64,000 nucleotides of DNA, taken from positions 9,931 through 73,930 of the forward strand of contig CAYXDO010000039.1 of the NCBI GenBank assembly GCA_964463485.1, read 5' to 3'. This DNA comes from CAYXDO01 sp964463485 (GTDB lineage: Bacteria; Myxococcota; Kuafuiibacteriia; Kuafuiibacteriales; Kuafuiibacteriaceae). Below the pieces are notes generated by a model that had not been told where the DNA came from, made no database searches, and saw only the letters and a list, made by a program, of their open reading frames with translations. Both the position numbers and the translations under genes were made by a program. Positions 34,717-43,058 of this stretch are shown here, piece by piece; within the stretch, counting starts at the first letter, position 1; the number at the start of each line of letters is the position of its first letter.

Positions 34717-36089
34717 TCTTCGGCGGGCCCTGCGTCGCCGTGTTTGCGAGCGAGGATGCGGTGGAGGACGTTGCGATGGACCTGCGCGGACTCTGCGGCC
34801 TTGCTCACGTTGCCGCCGTTGGCATCGACGACGTGCTCGGCATACGCGAGCTCGAAGGCCTCGAGGACCTGTTTTCTCGCCTCCTTGTAGGGGAGCTCGA
34901 AGAAGGGTCTGAAGCTCTCCGTGGCGTCCGCGGAGGCGCTCGAGGGTGCCCCTCCGCGGAGCTTCTGAGCCAACCCCAAACCTTCCTTCGAGAGCGACGC
35001 AGCCTGATGAATGACGTTTCGCAGCTCTCGGACGTTGCCCGGCCAATCATAGGACACGAGCTCGGCGACCAAGTCTGCGCTGAGCTCGAGGTGAGTCGAG
35101 GGGAGCTCGGCCAGGAAATGGCGAGCGAGGAGCGGAATGTCTTCTCGTCGGTCTCTGAGGGGCGGGAGCGCTACTCGGACGACGGCGAGTCGAAAGTAGA
35201 GATCACTTCGAAATCGTCGCTCCCGGACTTCGTCCTCGAGGCTTCTGTTGGTGGCCGCCACCACTCGCACGTCGACCGGCCGAAACTGATTTGCTCCGAC
35301 GGGTTTGATGGTCCGAGTCTCGAGGACCCGTAGCAAGCGCGGCTGGAGCGCCGCAGGCATCTCACCGATCTCGTCGAGAAAGATGGTGCCTCCGTTCGCC
35401 GATTCGAAGGCTCCTGCGCGGTCACTCACCGCGTTGGTGTACGCGCCCTTCACGTGCCCGAAGAGCTCACTCTCGATCAAAGAGCCAGGAATCGACGCGC
35501 AATCGACCACCACGAAGGGGTGATCCTTTCTGCTCGATCCGTCGTGGATGGCTTTGGCGACGACTTCCTTGCCGGTGCCGGTTTCACCGGTGATGAGTAC
35601 GGTCGCGTCGGTCTTCGCGGCGCGCTCGAGGATCGCGAACGTCTGCCGCATCTTGCGACTCTTGCCGAGCAGGCCTCCGAAGGCAGTGGCTTCGGAGGGG
35701 GCGACGGGTTGGGCGCCCTCGGGCGCGACCAGCATCAGCTCCGTCTCGCCGACCTTGAAGACGGCGCCGGGCGTGAACGCGAGCTCTTGGAAGCGTGTGC
35801 CTTCGAAGTAGCTTCCGTTGGTCGAGCCGAGGTCTTTGGCTTCTACGGACCCGCCGAGATTCTTCAACTCCAGGTGGCGTCGAGAGACGGAGGGATCGGT
35901 GAGTCGGAGCGTCGCCTCGAAGCTAGAGCCGATCACGAAGGGCTCCCCGCCCAACAAGATCGCTTCGCAGCCCTTTTGTTCGCCGTTGAGAATTCGAAGA
36001 ACGAGCACACCTTCGGCGCCGGGGATGGAGGGTGACAACAAACGCGTGAGACGTTCTTCGCCGGCCAAGTCGAGCGACTTTCGCAACAA
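34713..36089 (-). CDS. Sigma-54-dependent transcription activator with FHA domain
   Basis: A 458-residue regulator from TTG 36089. Residues about 30-120 are an FHA phosphothreonine-binding domain (FVIGSSFEATLRLTDPSVSRRH, LGSTNGSYFEG), so it is likely controlled by a Ser/Thr kinase. Residues about 138-375 are the AAA+ activator domain with Walker A GETGTGKE (168-175) and Walker B FLDEIGEMP. The sigma-54 contact loop reads GAYTNA (215-220) in place of GAFTGA. Residues about 415-448 are a Fis-type helix-turn-helix (GGNVSKAAESAQVHRNVLHR). It overlaps the lipoprotein gene at 33313, its probable operon partner. It is divergent from the gene at 36146. Confidence 0.94.
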   Translation of the reverse strand: MLRKSLDLAGEERLTRLLSPSIPGAEGVLVLRILNGEQKGCEAILLGGEPFVIGSSFEATLRLTDPSVSRRHLELKNLGGSVEAKDLGSTNGSYFEGTRFQELAFTPGAVFKVGETELMLVAPEGAQPVAPSEATAFGGLLGKSRKMRQTFAILERAAKTDATVLITGETGTGKEVVAKAIHDGSSRKDHPFVVVDCASIPGSLIESELFGHVKGAYTNAVSDRAGAFESANGGTIFLDEIGEMPAALQPRLLRVLETRTIKPVGANQFRPVDVRVVAATNRSLEDEVRERRFRSDLYFRLAVVRVALPPLRDRREDIPLLARHFLAELPSTHLELSADLVAELVSYDWPGNVRELRNVIHQAASLSKEGLGLAQKLRGGAPSSASADATESFRPFFELPYKEARKQVLEAFELAYAEHVVDANGGNVSKAAESAQVHRNVLHRILARKHGDAGPAEE

Positions 36090-36145
36090 TACATCGCGGT
36101 CGCAAGCGTTGACCCGGATGGAACGGCGCTGTTACGGCGACGCAC

Positions 36146-37795
36146 ATGCTCAGGACTTCTGCTTTCACGCGGGCCCACGTGGCCCCGCTGACGATGTCGC
36201 TCTTCGCCGGGCTTGTCGGCTGTAAGGGATGTGGCCAAAAGCCGGCCGCCGAGCCGCCAGAGCGCTTCGTCGATCGCTCCGCACCGGCCATCTTGGAGCT
36301 GTCCGACCTCGGAGCGATCGCTCGCAGCCGCCAGGCCGTCGTCGGCATGATGGCAGGACTGGCGACCCAAGCGCAGCTCGATGAGGCTACCAAAGCGATG
36401 TCGAACGACCTCGGCTTCGACCTCACGACGGTCGAAGGGCTCGCCGCGGCCGGTCTGCCGGACAAGGGTCCCATGGCCGTGCAGCTCTCCGAGGGCGGCG
36501 CGATGTTGGTCGTGCCGGTCATCGACGAAACGAAGCTGAAGGCGGTCGTGTCCAAGTCCGTGTCTGCTCGTCTCGGCGCGACGAGCGCTGAGCGCGACGC
36601 CAACGGCGTGAAGCTGACCGTGTTCTCGAGAGCGTTCGGGCCAGACACCGTGCCCGTGACGACCTACGCCGCCAAGGGTGGGCTCGCGTTCATCGGCTTT
36701 GGACGAACGAGCCCGGAGGTCGTCACCGCGGCCCTCTCCTTGCCCGCCGAGAGCTCCATCCGGAACCACCCCGAGTATCAGGCGCTCGATAAAGCTCTAG
36801 GGCGCCAAGGTGTCGCGAGGGTGATAGCGCCGTCGCCGGGCCCGCTTCGAGACGCGATCCTCGAGGCGCTCGCCGATCGCATGCCGCTTCAGAAAGAGAC
36901 GTTGAAATACAACCCGAAGAGCGCGGGCGCCGTGCTCTTCGCCGACGCCAAGGAGCTCCGAGTCGATGCGCGCGTAAGGCTCGCCGAGGCCGACCTCGGT
37001 CAGGCCCGTGCCGTCTTCACACAAAAGGGAGCCATTCCCGCTTCGGTCGGACGCATCGGCGGGCTGCCTTCGTTTCTGTACCTCGAGGTGAGCGGAGAGG
37101 TCCGTGCGCTCTTGGAGGCCGCGGGCAAGGAAGACCCAGGATTCAAGCAGGAGCTCGAGGAAGGGTTCGTGCAGCTCAAAGAGATGACCGGCGTCGACGC
37201 ACAAAAGGATCTGATCGAGAAATTCGGGGGCCATGGCGCGATCGCTGTAGGCCTTCGTGACCCAGCCCTGCTGGCGGACCTCGAGGCTCTCCGGCGCAAT
37301 CCCTTCGCCGCGATCTGGACGATGGTCGGCGTGAGCTTCACCGGCGCCAATGCCAAGCTTTATGACGACGCGATGGACAAAGTCATGGCCGGCGTCCCGG
37401 ACGTGAAGCGGGAGAAACAAACCGCCGCAGACGGCGTCGTGGACGTGCTCGAAGTCCCAGAGCCCAAGGCTACGCTGCACCTTGCCCGAATGAAGGACGC
37501 AATCATCCTCACCAACGACGGCGAGCGATTGAAGGAGAAGGCGGACGGCTCGGGCATCCTCGGCGGGCGCGCGGGCTTTGGAGCCGAGTTGAGATTTGGG
37601 CCCGTCGTGGCTGCGCTCGGCGCAGTCAACCCCGAGGCCGTGTCGCCCGGAGCCGGCGCGATCATGGCACGCGGAATCATCGAAAAAGCGCGCGGCGTGC
37701 TCGCTCGGTTCGACCGTGCGCGAGCGACGATGACTCTCGTCGAGGACGGCGTCGCCTTCGAAGGACGGATCGTCTTCGCGCCGCCGCGCTCGTGA
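36146..37795 (+). CDS. Large lipoprotein, DUF3352-like
   Basis: A 549-residue protein starting at ATG 36146, with a signal sequence ending in a lipobox LVGC (Cys near 26) followed by KGCGQKP. The mature part is an alternation of beta strands and helices (MAVQLSEGGAMLVVPVIDE, GLAFIGFGRTSPEVVTAALS, LHLARMKDAIILTNDGERL), similar in style to DUF3352 proteins of unknown function. No catalytic motif is seen. It is divergent from the sigma-54 regulator (56-base gap), and an ABC transporter pair begins 105 bases downstream, past a repeat element. Confidence 0.8.
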   Translation: MLRTSAFTRAHVAPLTMSLFAGLVGCKGCGQKPAAEPPERFVDRSAPAILELSDLGAIARSRQAVVGMMAGLATQAQLDEATKAMSNDLGFDLTTVEGLAAAGLPDKGPMAVQLSEGGAMLVVPVIDETKLKAVVSKSVSARLGATSAERDANGVKLTVFSRAFGPDTVPVTTYAAKGGLAFIGFGRTSPEVVTAALSLPAESSIRNHPEYQALDKALGRQGVARVIAPSPGPLRDAILEALADRMPLQKETLKYNPKSAGAVLFADAKELRVDARVRLAEADLGQARAVFTQKGAIPASVGRIGGLPSFLYLEVSGEVRALLEAAGKEDPGFKQELEEGFVQLKEMTGVDAQKDLIEKFGGHGAIAVGLRDPALLADLEALRRNPFAAIWTMVGVSFTGANAKLYDDAMDKVMAGVPDVKREKQTAADGVVDVLEVPEPKATLHLARMKDAIILTNDGERLKEKADGSGILGGRAGFGAELRFGPVVAALGAVNPEAVSPGAGAIMARGIIEKARGVLARFDRARATMTLVEDGVAFEGRIVFAPPRS

Positions 37796-37810
37796 TGCGA
37801 GGTCCCCACG

Positions 37811-37876
37811 TAAGGACGCAGAGATGATCATTTCATCATCCGTGTTCTCTGTGGGCTTCGGCTCGGTGTTCTGTGC
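37811..37876. repeat. Second copy of the CAGAG-type repeat, degenerate
   Basis: AGGACGCAGAG near 37813, CATCATCCGTGTTCTCTGTGG and CTCGGTGTTCTGTG recall the element at 33184-33280. It also has a short hairpin, GATGAT-CATTTC-ATCATC. It fills most of the gap before the ABC gene. Confidence 0.55.
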
Positions 37877-37900
37877 GACCGCTTCGATGATCACAGCCTG

Positions 37901-38566
37901 ATGTCGATCATTCGTCTGACCTCGGTCGTGCGCCGACATGGGACGCGAATGATCCTCGCAGGCGTAGATCTCGAAGTGACCGCCGGAGAGTTGGTCGCGA
38001 TCATCGGGCCTTCTGGAGCGGGGAAGACGACGCTGCTCAACATCATCGGCGGGCTCGATCCGAGCTTCGACGGGGAGGCCGAGCTCTTCGGTCGGTCTCT
38101 TCGCGGTGCTTCCGACGACGTGCGATCGAAGCTGCGGAACGAGCTCGTGGGAGTAGTCTTTCAGTCCTTTCACCTGTTGGACCACTTGAGCGTCGTCGAG
38201 AACGTGGAAGTTCCGCTGTGGCTCGGTCCATCGCGGGGTGACGAGAGAAAGTTGGCGCTCAAAGCATTGGGGGAGGTCGGGCTCGCCGATCGCGCCGACT
38301 CGAAGATCGGCCCGCTGTCCGGGGGCGAGCGGCAGCGCGTGGCGATCGCGCGAGCGGTGGTGACCTCCCCGCGTTTGATCTTGGCCGACGAGCCGACCGG
38401 CAACCTGGACGCCGAGACCGGAGCGAACATCCTCGACATCTTCGACGTGTTGCGACGAAGGGACGTCGGGAGTGCCGTAGTCGTGGTGACTCACGAGGAC
38501 TCGGTCGCGCGGCGGGCCGACCGCAGATTTCGATTGGTCTCGGGGAAGCTGGAGCTTCTGTCGTGA
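37901..38566 (+). CDS. ABC transporter ATPase, LolD/MacB type
   Basis: A 221-residue nucleotide-binding subunit from ATG 37901. Motifs in order: Walker A GPSGAGKTT, a Q-loop in VFQSFHLLDHLS, signature LSGGERQRVAIARA, Walker B LILADEPTGNLDAETG and the switch His in VVVTHEDS. The NLD spacing after Walker B is typical of the LolD/MacB/FtsE group, which work with one type of FtsX-like permease rather than a channel. The permease gene follows with a GTGA overlap. The pair probably performs lipoprotein or envelope-substrate extraction. Confidence 0.94.
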   Translation: MSIIRLTSVVRRHGTRMILAGVDLEVTAGELVAIIGPSGAGKTTLLNIIGGLDPSFDGEAELFGRSLRGASDDVRSKLRNELVGVVFQSFHLLDHLSVVENVEVPLWLGPSRGDERKLALKALGEVGLADRADSKIGPLSGGERQRVAIARAVVTSPRLILADEPTGNLDAETGANILDIFDVLRRRDVGSAVVVVTHEDSVARRADRRFRLVSGKLELLS

Positions 38567-39834
38567 GGCTGTGGGCTCTGGCGCGGCGCGACCTCGTGAA
38601 GAGCCGCGGCCGCTTCGGCATCGTGGGCGCCCTCGTCGCCATGGGCGTCGCGGTCGTCGTGATCTTCGGATCGTTGGGCGTCGGTTTGTGGAAGGGTGTC
38701 GTGGAGCCCCTGTTGCCCAAGCTTCCGCTCGGTTTGATCAAGGTGGAGCCGCGCGTGCTCTCGCTTGGCCTGTTCGCGTTCGACGGCCTCGGAGGCGGTC
38801 TCGATGCGAAGGCGTTGGAGACTTTGGCGGGCCTTCCAGGCGTCCAAAGAGTGTTCCCGATGCGCGGCGCGGCGTTTCCGCTTTCGGCCACCGGGGGCGA
38901 AGGATTTCTTGGACACTCGGTTCGAACGGACCTGTTCGCGACGGGGTTGAGCCCGGAGCTCGTCGCCGCCGATGTCTCACCGGGCAAGTCGTTCGAAGAC
39001 CCGGGGCCGGGATCGACGAAGGTCCCGGTGCTGGTCGCGCGCCGCTTGCTCGATCTCTACAACACCACGGTCGCGCCCTCGATTCAGAAGCCGCGTCTGT
39101 CTGCGGAGGCGCTGATCGGGTTCAGGTTCGAGCTCGTGGTGGGCGCGTCGTACGTCCGCGGAACGCCCGATCCGTCTCACGTCGAGCGACTCACGGCGGA
39201 GATCGTCGGCGTGTCGGATCAGGCCACACTCGTCGGGATCACCGTGCCCGCCGCCGTGCTCGAGCGTTGGAGCAAGGAGCGGAGTGTGGAGCCGCCGATC
39301 GTCGCGGCCTTCGTTCGCACCAAGCACGCGGAGGACGCTGGCCCCGTAATGGCGGCGATCGATCGGCTTGGCTTTTCGGTCGACGAGACGGCGAAGATCG
39401 TGGCTGCGGTCACCGCGCTCGCGTCGATCGTGTTGTCGGTCTTCGCGCTCGTGTTGTTGGTGTTGTCGGCGTTTGCGATCGCGCAGACGTTCTTCTTGCT
39501 CGTGACGGAGCGCCGCATCGAGATCGCGGTGCTGCGCGCGATGGGCGCTCGGCAGAGAGACGTCCGCCGCCTCTTGATGTTGGAGGCGTCGATGATCGGG
39601 GGTCTTGGAGGGGGTCTCGGAGTGATTCTTGGGGTTGGGGCTTCGGCGTTGCTGAACGTGGTCCTCTTGGGAGTGCTGCCGGAGGTGCCGTTCAAGCCAG
39701 CGAGCTTCGTCTCCTTTCCTCCGGCGCTCCTCGCGGCGGCCGGTGGGCTCGGCCTCGTCGCTGCGCTCGTCGGAGCTGCATTTCCGGCCGCTCGGGCCGC
39801 TGCCATCGACCCAGCGCGAGCGCTTCGTGACTAG
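38563..39834 (+). CDS. ABC permease of the FtsX/LolE family
   Basis: A 423-residue permease from GTG 38563 overlapping the ATPase stop by 4 bases. One membrane helix lies near the N-terminus (FGIVGALVAMGVAVVVIFGS), followed by a large periplasmic domain (about 50-275). The FtsX-type membrane domain comes last, with helices at about 285-310, 345-370 and 385-410; the cytoplasmic loop VTERRIEIAVLRAMGA is diagnostic. It pairs with the LolD-like ATPase upstream. Likely substrate: outer-membrane lipoproteins, which are abundant in this window, or an envelope drug or peptide. Confidence 0.92.
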   Translation: MRLWALARRDLVKSRGRFGIVGALVAMGVAVVVIFGSLGVGLWKGVVEPLLPKLPLGLIKVEPRVLSLGLFAFDGLGGGLDAKALETLAGLPGVQRVFPMRGAAFPLSATGGEGFLGHSVRTDLFATGLSPELVAADVSPGKSFEDPGPGSTKVPVLVARRLLDLYNTTVAPSIQKPRLSAEALIGFRFELVVGASYVRGTPDPSHVERLTAEIVGVSDQATLVGITVPAAVLERWSKERSVEPPIVAAFVRTKHAEDAGPVMAAIDRLGFSVDETAKIVAAVTALASIVLSVFALVLLVLSAFAIAQTFFLLVTERRIEIAVLRAMGARQRDVRRLLMLEASMIGGLGGGLGVILGVGASALLNVVLLGVLPEVPFKPASFVSFPPALLAAAGGLGLVAALVGAAFPAARAAAIDPARALRD

Positions 39835-39869
39835 CCGTCGATTGCGGCGACTCCACCGGACCTCGCGTG

Positions 39870-39875
39870 TATACT
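39870..39875 (+). promoter_or_regulatory. Possible -10 element of the kinase gene
   Basis: TATACT lies 10 bases before the kinase ATG, in a short AT-bearing patch of an otherwise GC-rich gap. No matching -35 stands at 16-18 bases, so it may be spurious. If real, the transcript is almost leaderless. Confidence 0.25.
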
Positions 39876-39885
39876 CCCGTCGCTC

Positions 39886-42015
39886 ATGAGCTCCGCTGAG
39901 CCGAACTACAGCAAATTCGGCACCTACGTGCTGCTCGACCGTATCAGCGTCGGCGGCATGGCCGAAGTGTTTCGCGCCCGCCAAATGGGTGTCGAAGGGT
40001 TCTCGAAGATGGTCGCCATCAAGAGAATTCTGCCCAACATCGCTCAGGACGAAGAATTCATCGAGATGTTCGTCGACGAAGCGAAGCTCACCGTCCAGAT
40101 GGAGCACGGCAACGTCGTGAAGATCTTCGACCTCGGCAAGGTCGATGAGTCTTACTACATCGCCATGGAGTACATCTCCGGCGTCGATCTCAGAACGGTC
40201 TGGGATCGCGCGCGCAAGCGACAGCGCCTACTTCCCATCGCGATGTCTTGTTTCATCATGCAGAAGGTCTGCGAGGGTCTGGACTACGCTCACCGCAAGA
40301 AGAGCGAGGACGGCACCGAATTCAACCTCGTCCATCGCGACGTATCTCCGCAGAACGTGCTCGTGTCCTACGAAGGCGAAGTAAAGGTCGTCGACTTCGG
40401 CATCGCCAAGGCCTCGCACAAGGTCGGAAAGACCCAAGCCGGTGTACTCAAGGGCAAGTTTGGCTACATGTCCCCCGAGCAAGTTCGCGGGCATGAGCTC
40501 GACAACCGCAGCGATATCTTCGCGTGTGGTGTGTTGCTCTGGGAGCTCCTCGTCGGCGATCGGTTGTTCCTTGGTGAGTCTGACTTTTCGACCCTCGAGA
40601 AAGTGCGCAAGGTCGAGCTCGTCCCGCCCACCCAGTTGAACAAGCGCCTCTCCCCCCAGGTCGAGCGCATCGTCATGAAGGCCCTCGCGAAGGAACGGGG
40701 CGATCGGTATCGCTGGGCCAGCGAGATGGCCGAGGATCTGCAGCGATATCTGTTCGCTTCGAATCAGCCCTTCGCTCGTACCGACTTGCAGCGTTACATG
40801 AAGCAGCACTTCGCCGAGGAGGTCGAGGCGGAGCAGACGAGGATGGACCGCTATCGTCAGCTCGACATGACCAAGTACTTCGCGCCCAAGGACACCAAAC
40901 CCAAGAGCGCAGAGATCCCGGTCATTCCGCTGCAGCTACCGCCCCAGACCTTTCCTGCGCCTTCCGCCGTGCAGCTATCGCCGCGCGGTCCGGACCCAAC
41001 TTATCCGACCATGGCGACCGCCCCAGCCGGTCCTCATCCCTTGCCGGGTTGGGTCAAGGCGACGATCGGCGGGCTCGCCGGGCTGTTCGTCCTGTCGGCC
41101 GGCATCAGCGTCTACGTCTTCCTCCGGACTCAGAAGCCAGATCCTGGAAAAATCAGCTTGGAGGTCGCTCCCGAGGACGCCGAGCTCAAGCTCGATGGAA
41201 AGGTCGTCTCCATGAAATCACCTTTCATGGTCGAGCTTCCGCCCGGTGTGTACGAGTTTTCGGCGAGCCGCGAAGGTTATTCTCCCGCGAGAAAAACAGT
41301 GACGATTCAGGAGGGTGTGTCGCTCGTCGAGTCGATCTCACTCGAGCGTCGCATCGCCAACGCGAGCCTGTTGGTGCGCAGCAAGCCGGAGGGTCTCGAG
41401 ATTTGGATCGACGGCAAGAGAACCGGAGATCGCAGTCCGTCGACGTTGACTGGATTGTTTCCGGGCAAGCACCATGTCGAGCTCCAGGCTGATGGGGACA
41501 CGCTTCACGGCAGCGAAATCGACCTCGTGGCGAACGCCATCGGTACGGTCGACGTGGATCTTTCCTCTTTGCCCCCGATCCTCGAAGTCATGTCGAGCCC
41601 GCTCGGGGCGGCCGTGTTGGTTGGTCAGGACCTCGTCGGCGCTACTCCGCTCAAGCTCCAGACTCTCCTCGGACCGACCGTGAAAGTCACCGTTTCCGCC
41701 GAAAAATGCTCTCCCGAAGTCCGTGATGTCACCCTTACTCCTGGAAAGCGGCAGAAAATCGACGTGCAGCTCCAATGCCCGCCCGGCACGGTCGTGACGG
41801 CTGCGCCCCTCCCGAACGGTAAGCTCAACGTGTCCGCGCCCTCTATCGCGGAGGTCATGCTCGACGGCCAGAAGATCGGATCCACTCCGATCTTGGGCCA
41901 CGCGGTCGCGGTCGGAGAACATGAGGTGAGTGTTGCGCCGAGCGGGAAGCAGCCCTACGTGGTGCGGGTGCTCGTCACCAAGGACAAGCTCACTTCGGTG
42001 GAAGCAAAGTTGTAG
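39886..42015 (+). CDS. Ser/Thr protein kinase with PEGA-domain tail
   Basis: A 709-residue eukaryotic-type kinase from ATG 39886. Catalytic features: ISVGGMAEVF (20-29), Lys46 in VAIKRIL, the loop VHRDVSPQN with Asp152 (149-157; the common variant HRDVSPQN), DFG at 170-172, and GYMSPEQ (193-199). One membrane helix at about 391-413 separates the cytoplasmic kinase from an extracytoplasmic part of about 290 residues with four PEGA-like units (about 421-490, 492-565, 568-640 and 645-709), which may bind the cell surface. Proteins of this type control FHA regulators, so the sigma-54 activator at 34713 is a plausible target. The end overlaps the next gene on the other strand by 26 bases. Confidence 0.95.
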   Translation: MSSAEPNYSKFGTYVLLDRISVGGMAEVFRARQMGVEGFSKMVAIKRILPNIAQDEEFIEMFVDEAKLTVQMEHGNVVKIFDLGKVDESYYIAMEYISGVDLRTVWDRARKRQRLLPIAMSCFIMQKVCEGLDYAHRKKSEDGTEFNLVHRDVSPQNVLVSYEGEVKVVDFGIAKASHKVGKTQAGVLKGKFGYMSPEQVRGHELDNRSDIFACGVLLWELLVGDRLFLGESDFSTLEKVRKVELVPPTQLNKRLSPQVERIVMKALAKERGDRYRWASEMAEDLQRYLFASNQPFARTDLQRYMKQHFAEEVEAEQTRMDRYRQLDMTKYFAPKDTKPKSAEIPVIPLQLPPQTFPAPSAVQLSPRGPDPTYPTMATAPAGPHPLPGWVKATIGGLAGLFVLSAGISVYVFLRTQKPDPGKISLEVAPEDAELKLDGKVVSMKSPFMVELPPGVYEFSASREGYSPARKTVTIQEGVSLVESISLERRIANASLLVRSKPEGLEIWIDGKRTGDRSPSTLTGLFPGKHHVELQADGDTLHGSEIDLVANAIGTVDVDLSSLPPILEVMSSPLGAAVLVGQDLVGATPLKLQTLLGPTVKVTVSAEKCSPEVRDVTLTPGKRQKIDVQLQCPPGTVVTAAPLPNGKLNVSAPSIAEVMLDGQKIGSTPILGHAVAVGEHEVSVAPSGKQPYVVRVLVTKDKLTSVEAKL

Positions 42016-42952
42016 CGGGCTCCGTCCCGCGGAGCCGCCGCTCTTCCTCTCCGAGCCCCGCGATCGCGCTCATGACTCTCTCGGCGATCGAGCGGTAGGT
42101 CTTGGCGCTCGCAGGCTGACTCAGCAAGTCACCCAAGTCTACTGGGGAACCGAACACGACGTTCACTCGCTCCCCCTTGCGCGTGAAGTTGCTGATCACT
42201 TGATGGACGAATCGATTGGTCAACCCGTTCACGAAGACCGGAATCACGGCTACCCGAGCCTCGTGAATCACGCGGCCGACGCCGCTTTGCGCGGGCAACA
42301 GTGAGTAGGGGTCGTCGCCTTTGTTTCGAGTCCCTTCGGGATGAATGCCTGCGGCCACCCGAGTGTTCTTGAGCGCCCAGATCACCTCCGAGAGAGCCGT
42401 GTGGTTGAGCACGGCTCGCTTTTTTTCTCGGAAGATCGGCGGGTACATCGACCAGAAGCTCATGATCCCGTTCACCCACCAACCCAGCGCCGAATCGTAA
42501 AAGAAGTTCGATCGAACCGGGTAGAGGATGCGAGAGGTGAGCCCGTGGCGGAACAAGATCATCGAGACGACATAGAGGTCGAAGTAGCTGCGGTGGTTGG
42601 CGACGAGCACGAAATTGCCGAGCTGATCGAGGGGAGGAAGCCGGTCGATTCCGTGGATACGGCGCAGATTGCGGGTGCAGACGTCGACCCACGCGGCTCC
42701 TGGAGCGCGCTCGGCCCACGCGCACAAGGCGTTGAACCGAGGGGATGAGAAGGTGGCGCGGGCCCAGCGGACGTTGAAGGCCTCCAGGCTCGAGAGTTTG
42801 TCGCGGGCTGCCGCGAAGAGCTCGGGGCGGGCTTCGCGCTCCCGGGTGAGCAGTTTGGCCGCCCGTGGGGCTGCCCCGTCCTGAGCGTGGGCCTCGGGCG
42901 CCTCGCCCGCCGGGGTCGCGAAAGACTCGTCTTGGGCTGCGTCGCCAGACAA
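41990..42952 (-). CDS. 1-acyl-glycerol-3-phosphate acyltransferase-like (PlsC family)
   Basis: A 320-residue acyltransferase from TTG 42952. The HX4D motif is visible as NHRSYFD (about 118-124) and the substrate motif as HPEGTRN (about 200-206), with the arginine and aromatic residues in normal order. A 90-residue N-terminal extension is Ala/Glu-rich. The family transfers acyl-CoA or acyl-ACP chains to lysophosphatidate or similar lipids at the inner membrane. Which acceptor is used here is unknown. The 3' end overlaps the convergent kinase gene by 26 bases. Confidence 0.9.
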   Translation of the reverse strand: MSGDAAQDESFATPAGEAPEAHAQDGAAPRAAKLLTREREARPELFAAARDKLSSLEAFNVRWARATFSSPRFNALCAWAERAPGAAWVDVCTRNLRRIHGIDRLPPLDQLGNFVLVANHRSYFDLYVVSMILFRHGLTSRILYPVRSNFFYDSALGWWVNGIMSFWSMYPPIFREKKRAVLNHTALSEVIWALKNTRVAAGIHPEGTRNKGDDPYSLLPAQSGVGRVIHEARVAVIPVFVNGLTNRFVHQVISNFTRKGERVNVVFGSPVDLGDLLSQPASAKTYRSIAERVMSAIAGLGEEERRLRGTEPATTLLPPK

Positions 42953-43058
42953 AGCACTTCGAACAGAACATCCCGACGCTACGGTGACAAGAGTGGGGTT
43001 TGGCGTTTTCTGTCCGCTGGGGTTGACCCGCTCGATACAGCCGGCTTAGGGCGACGTC

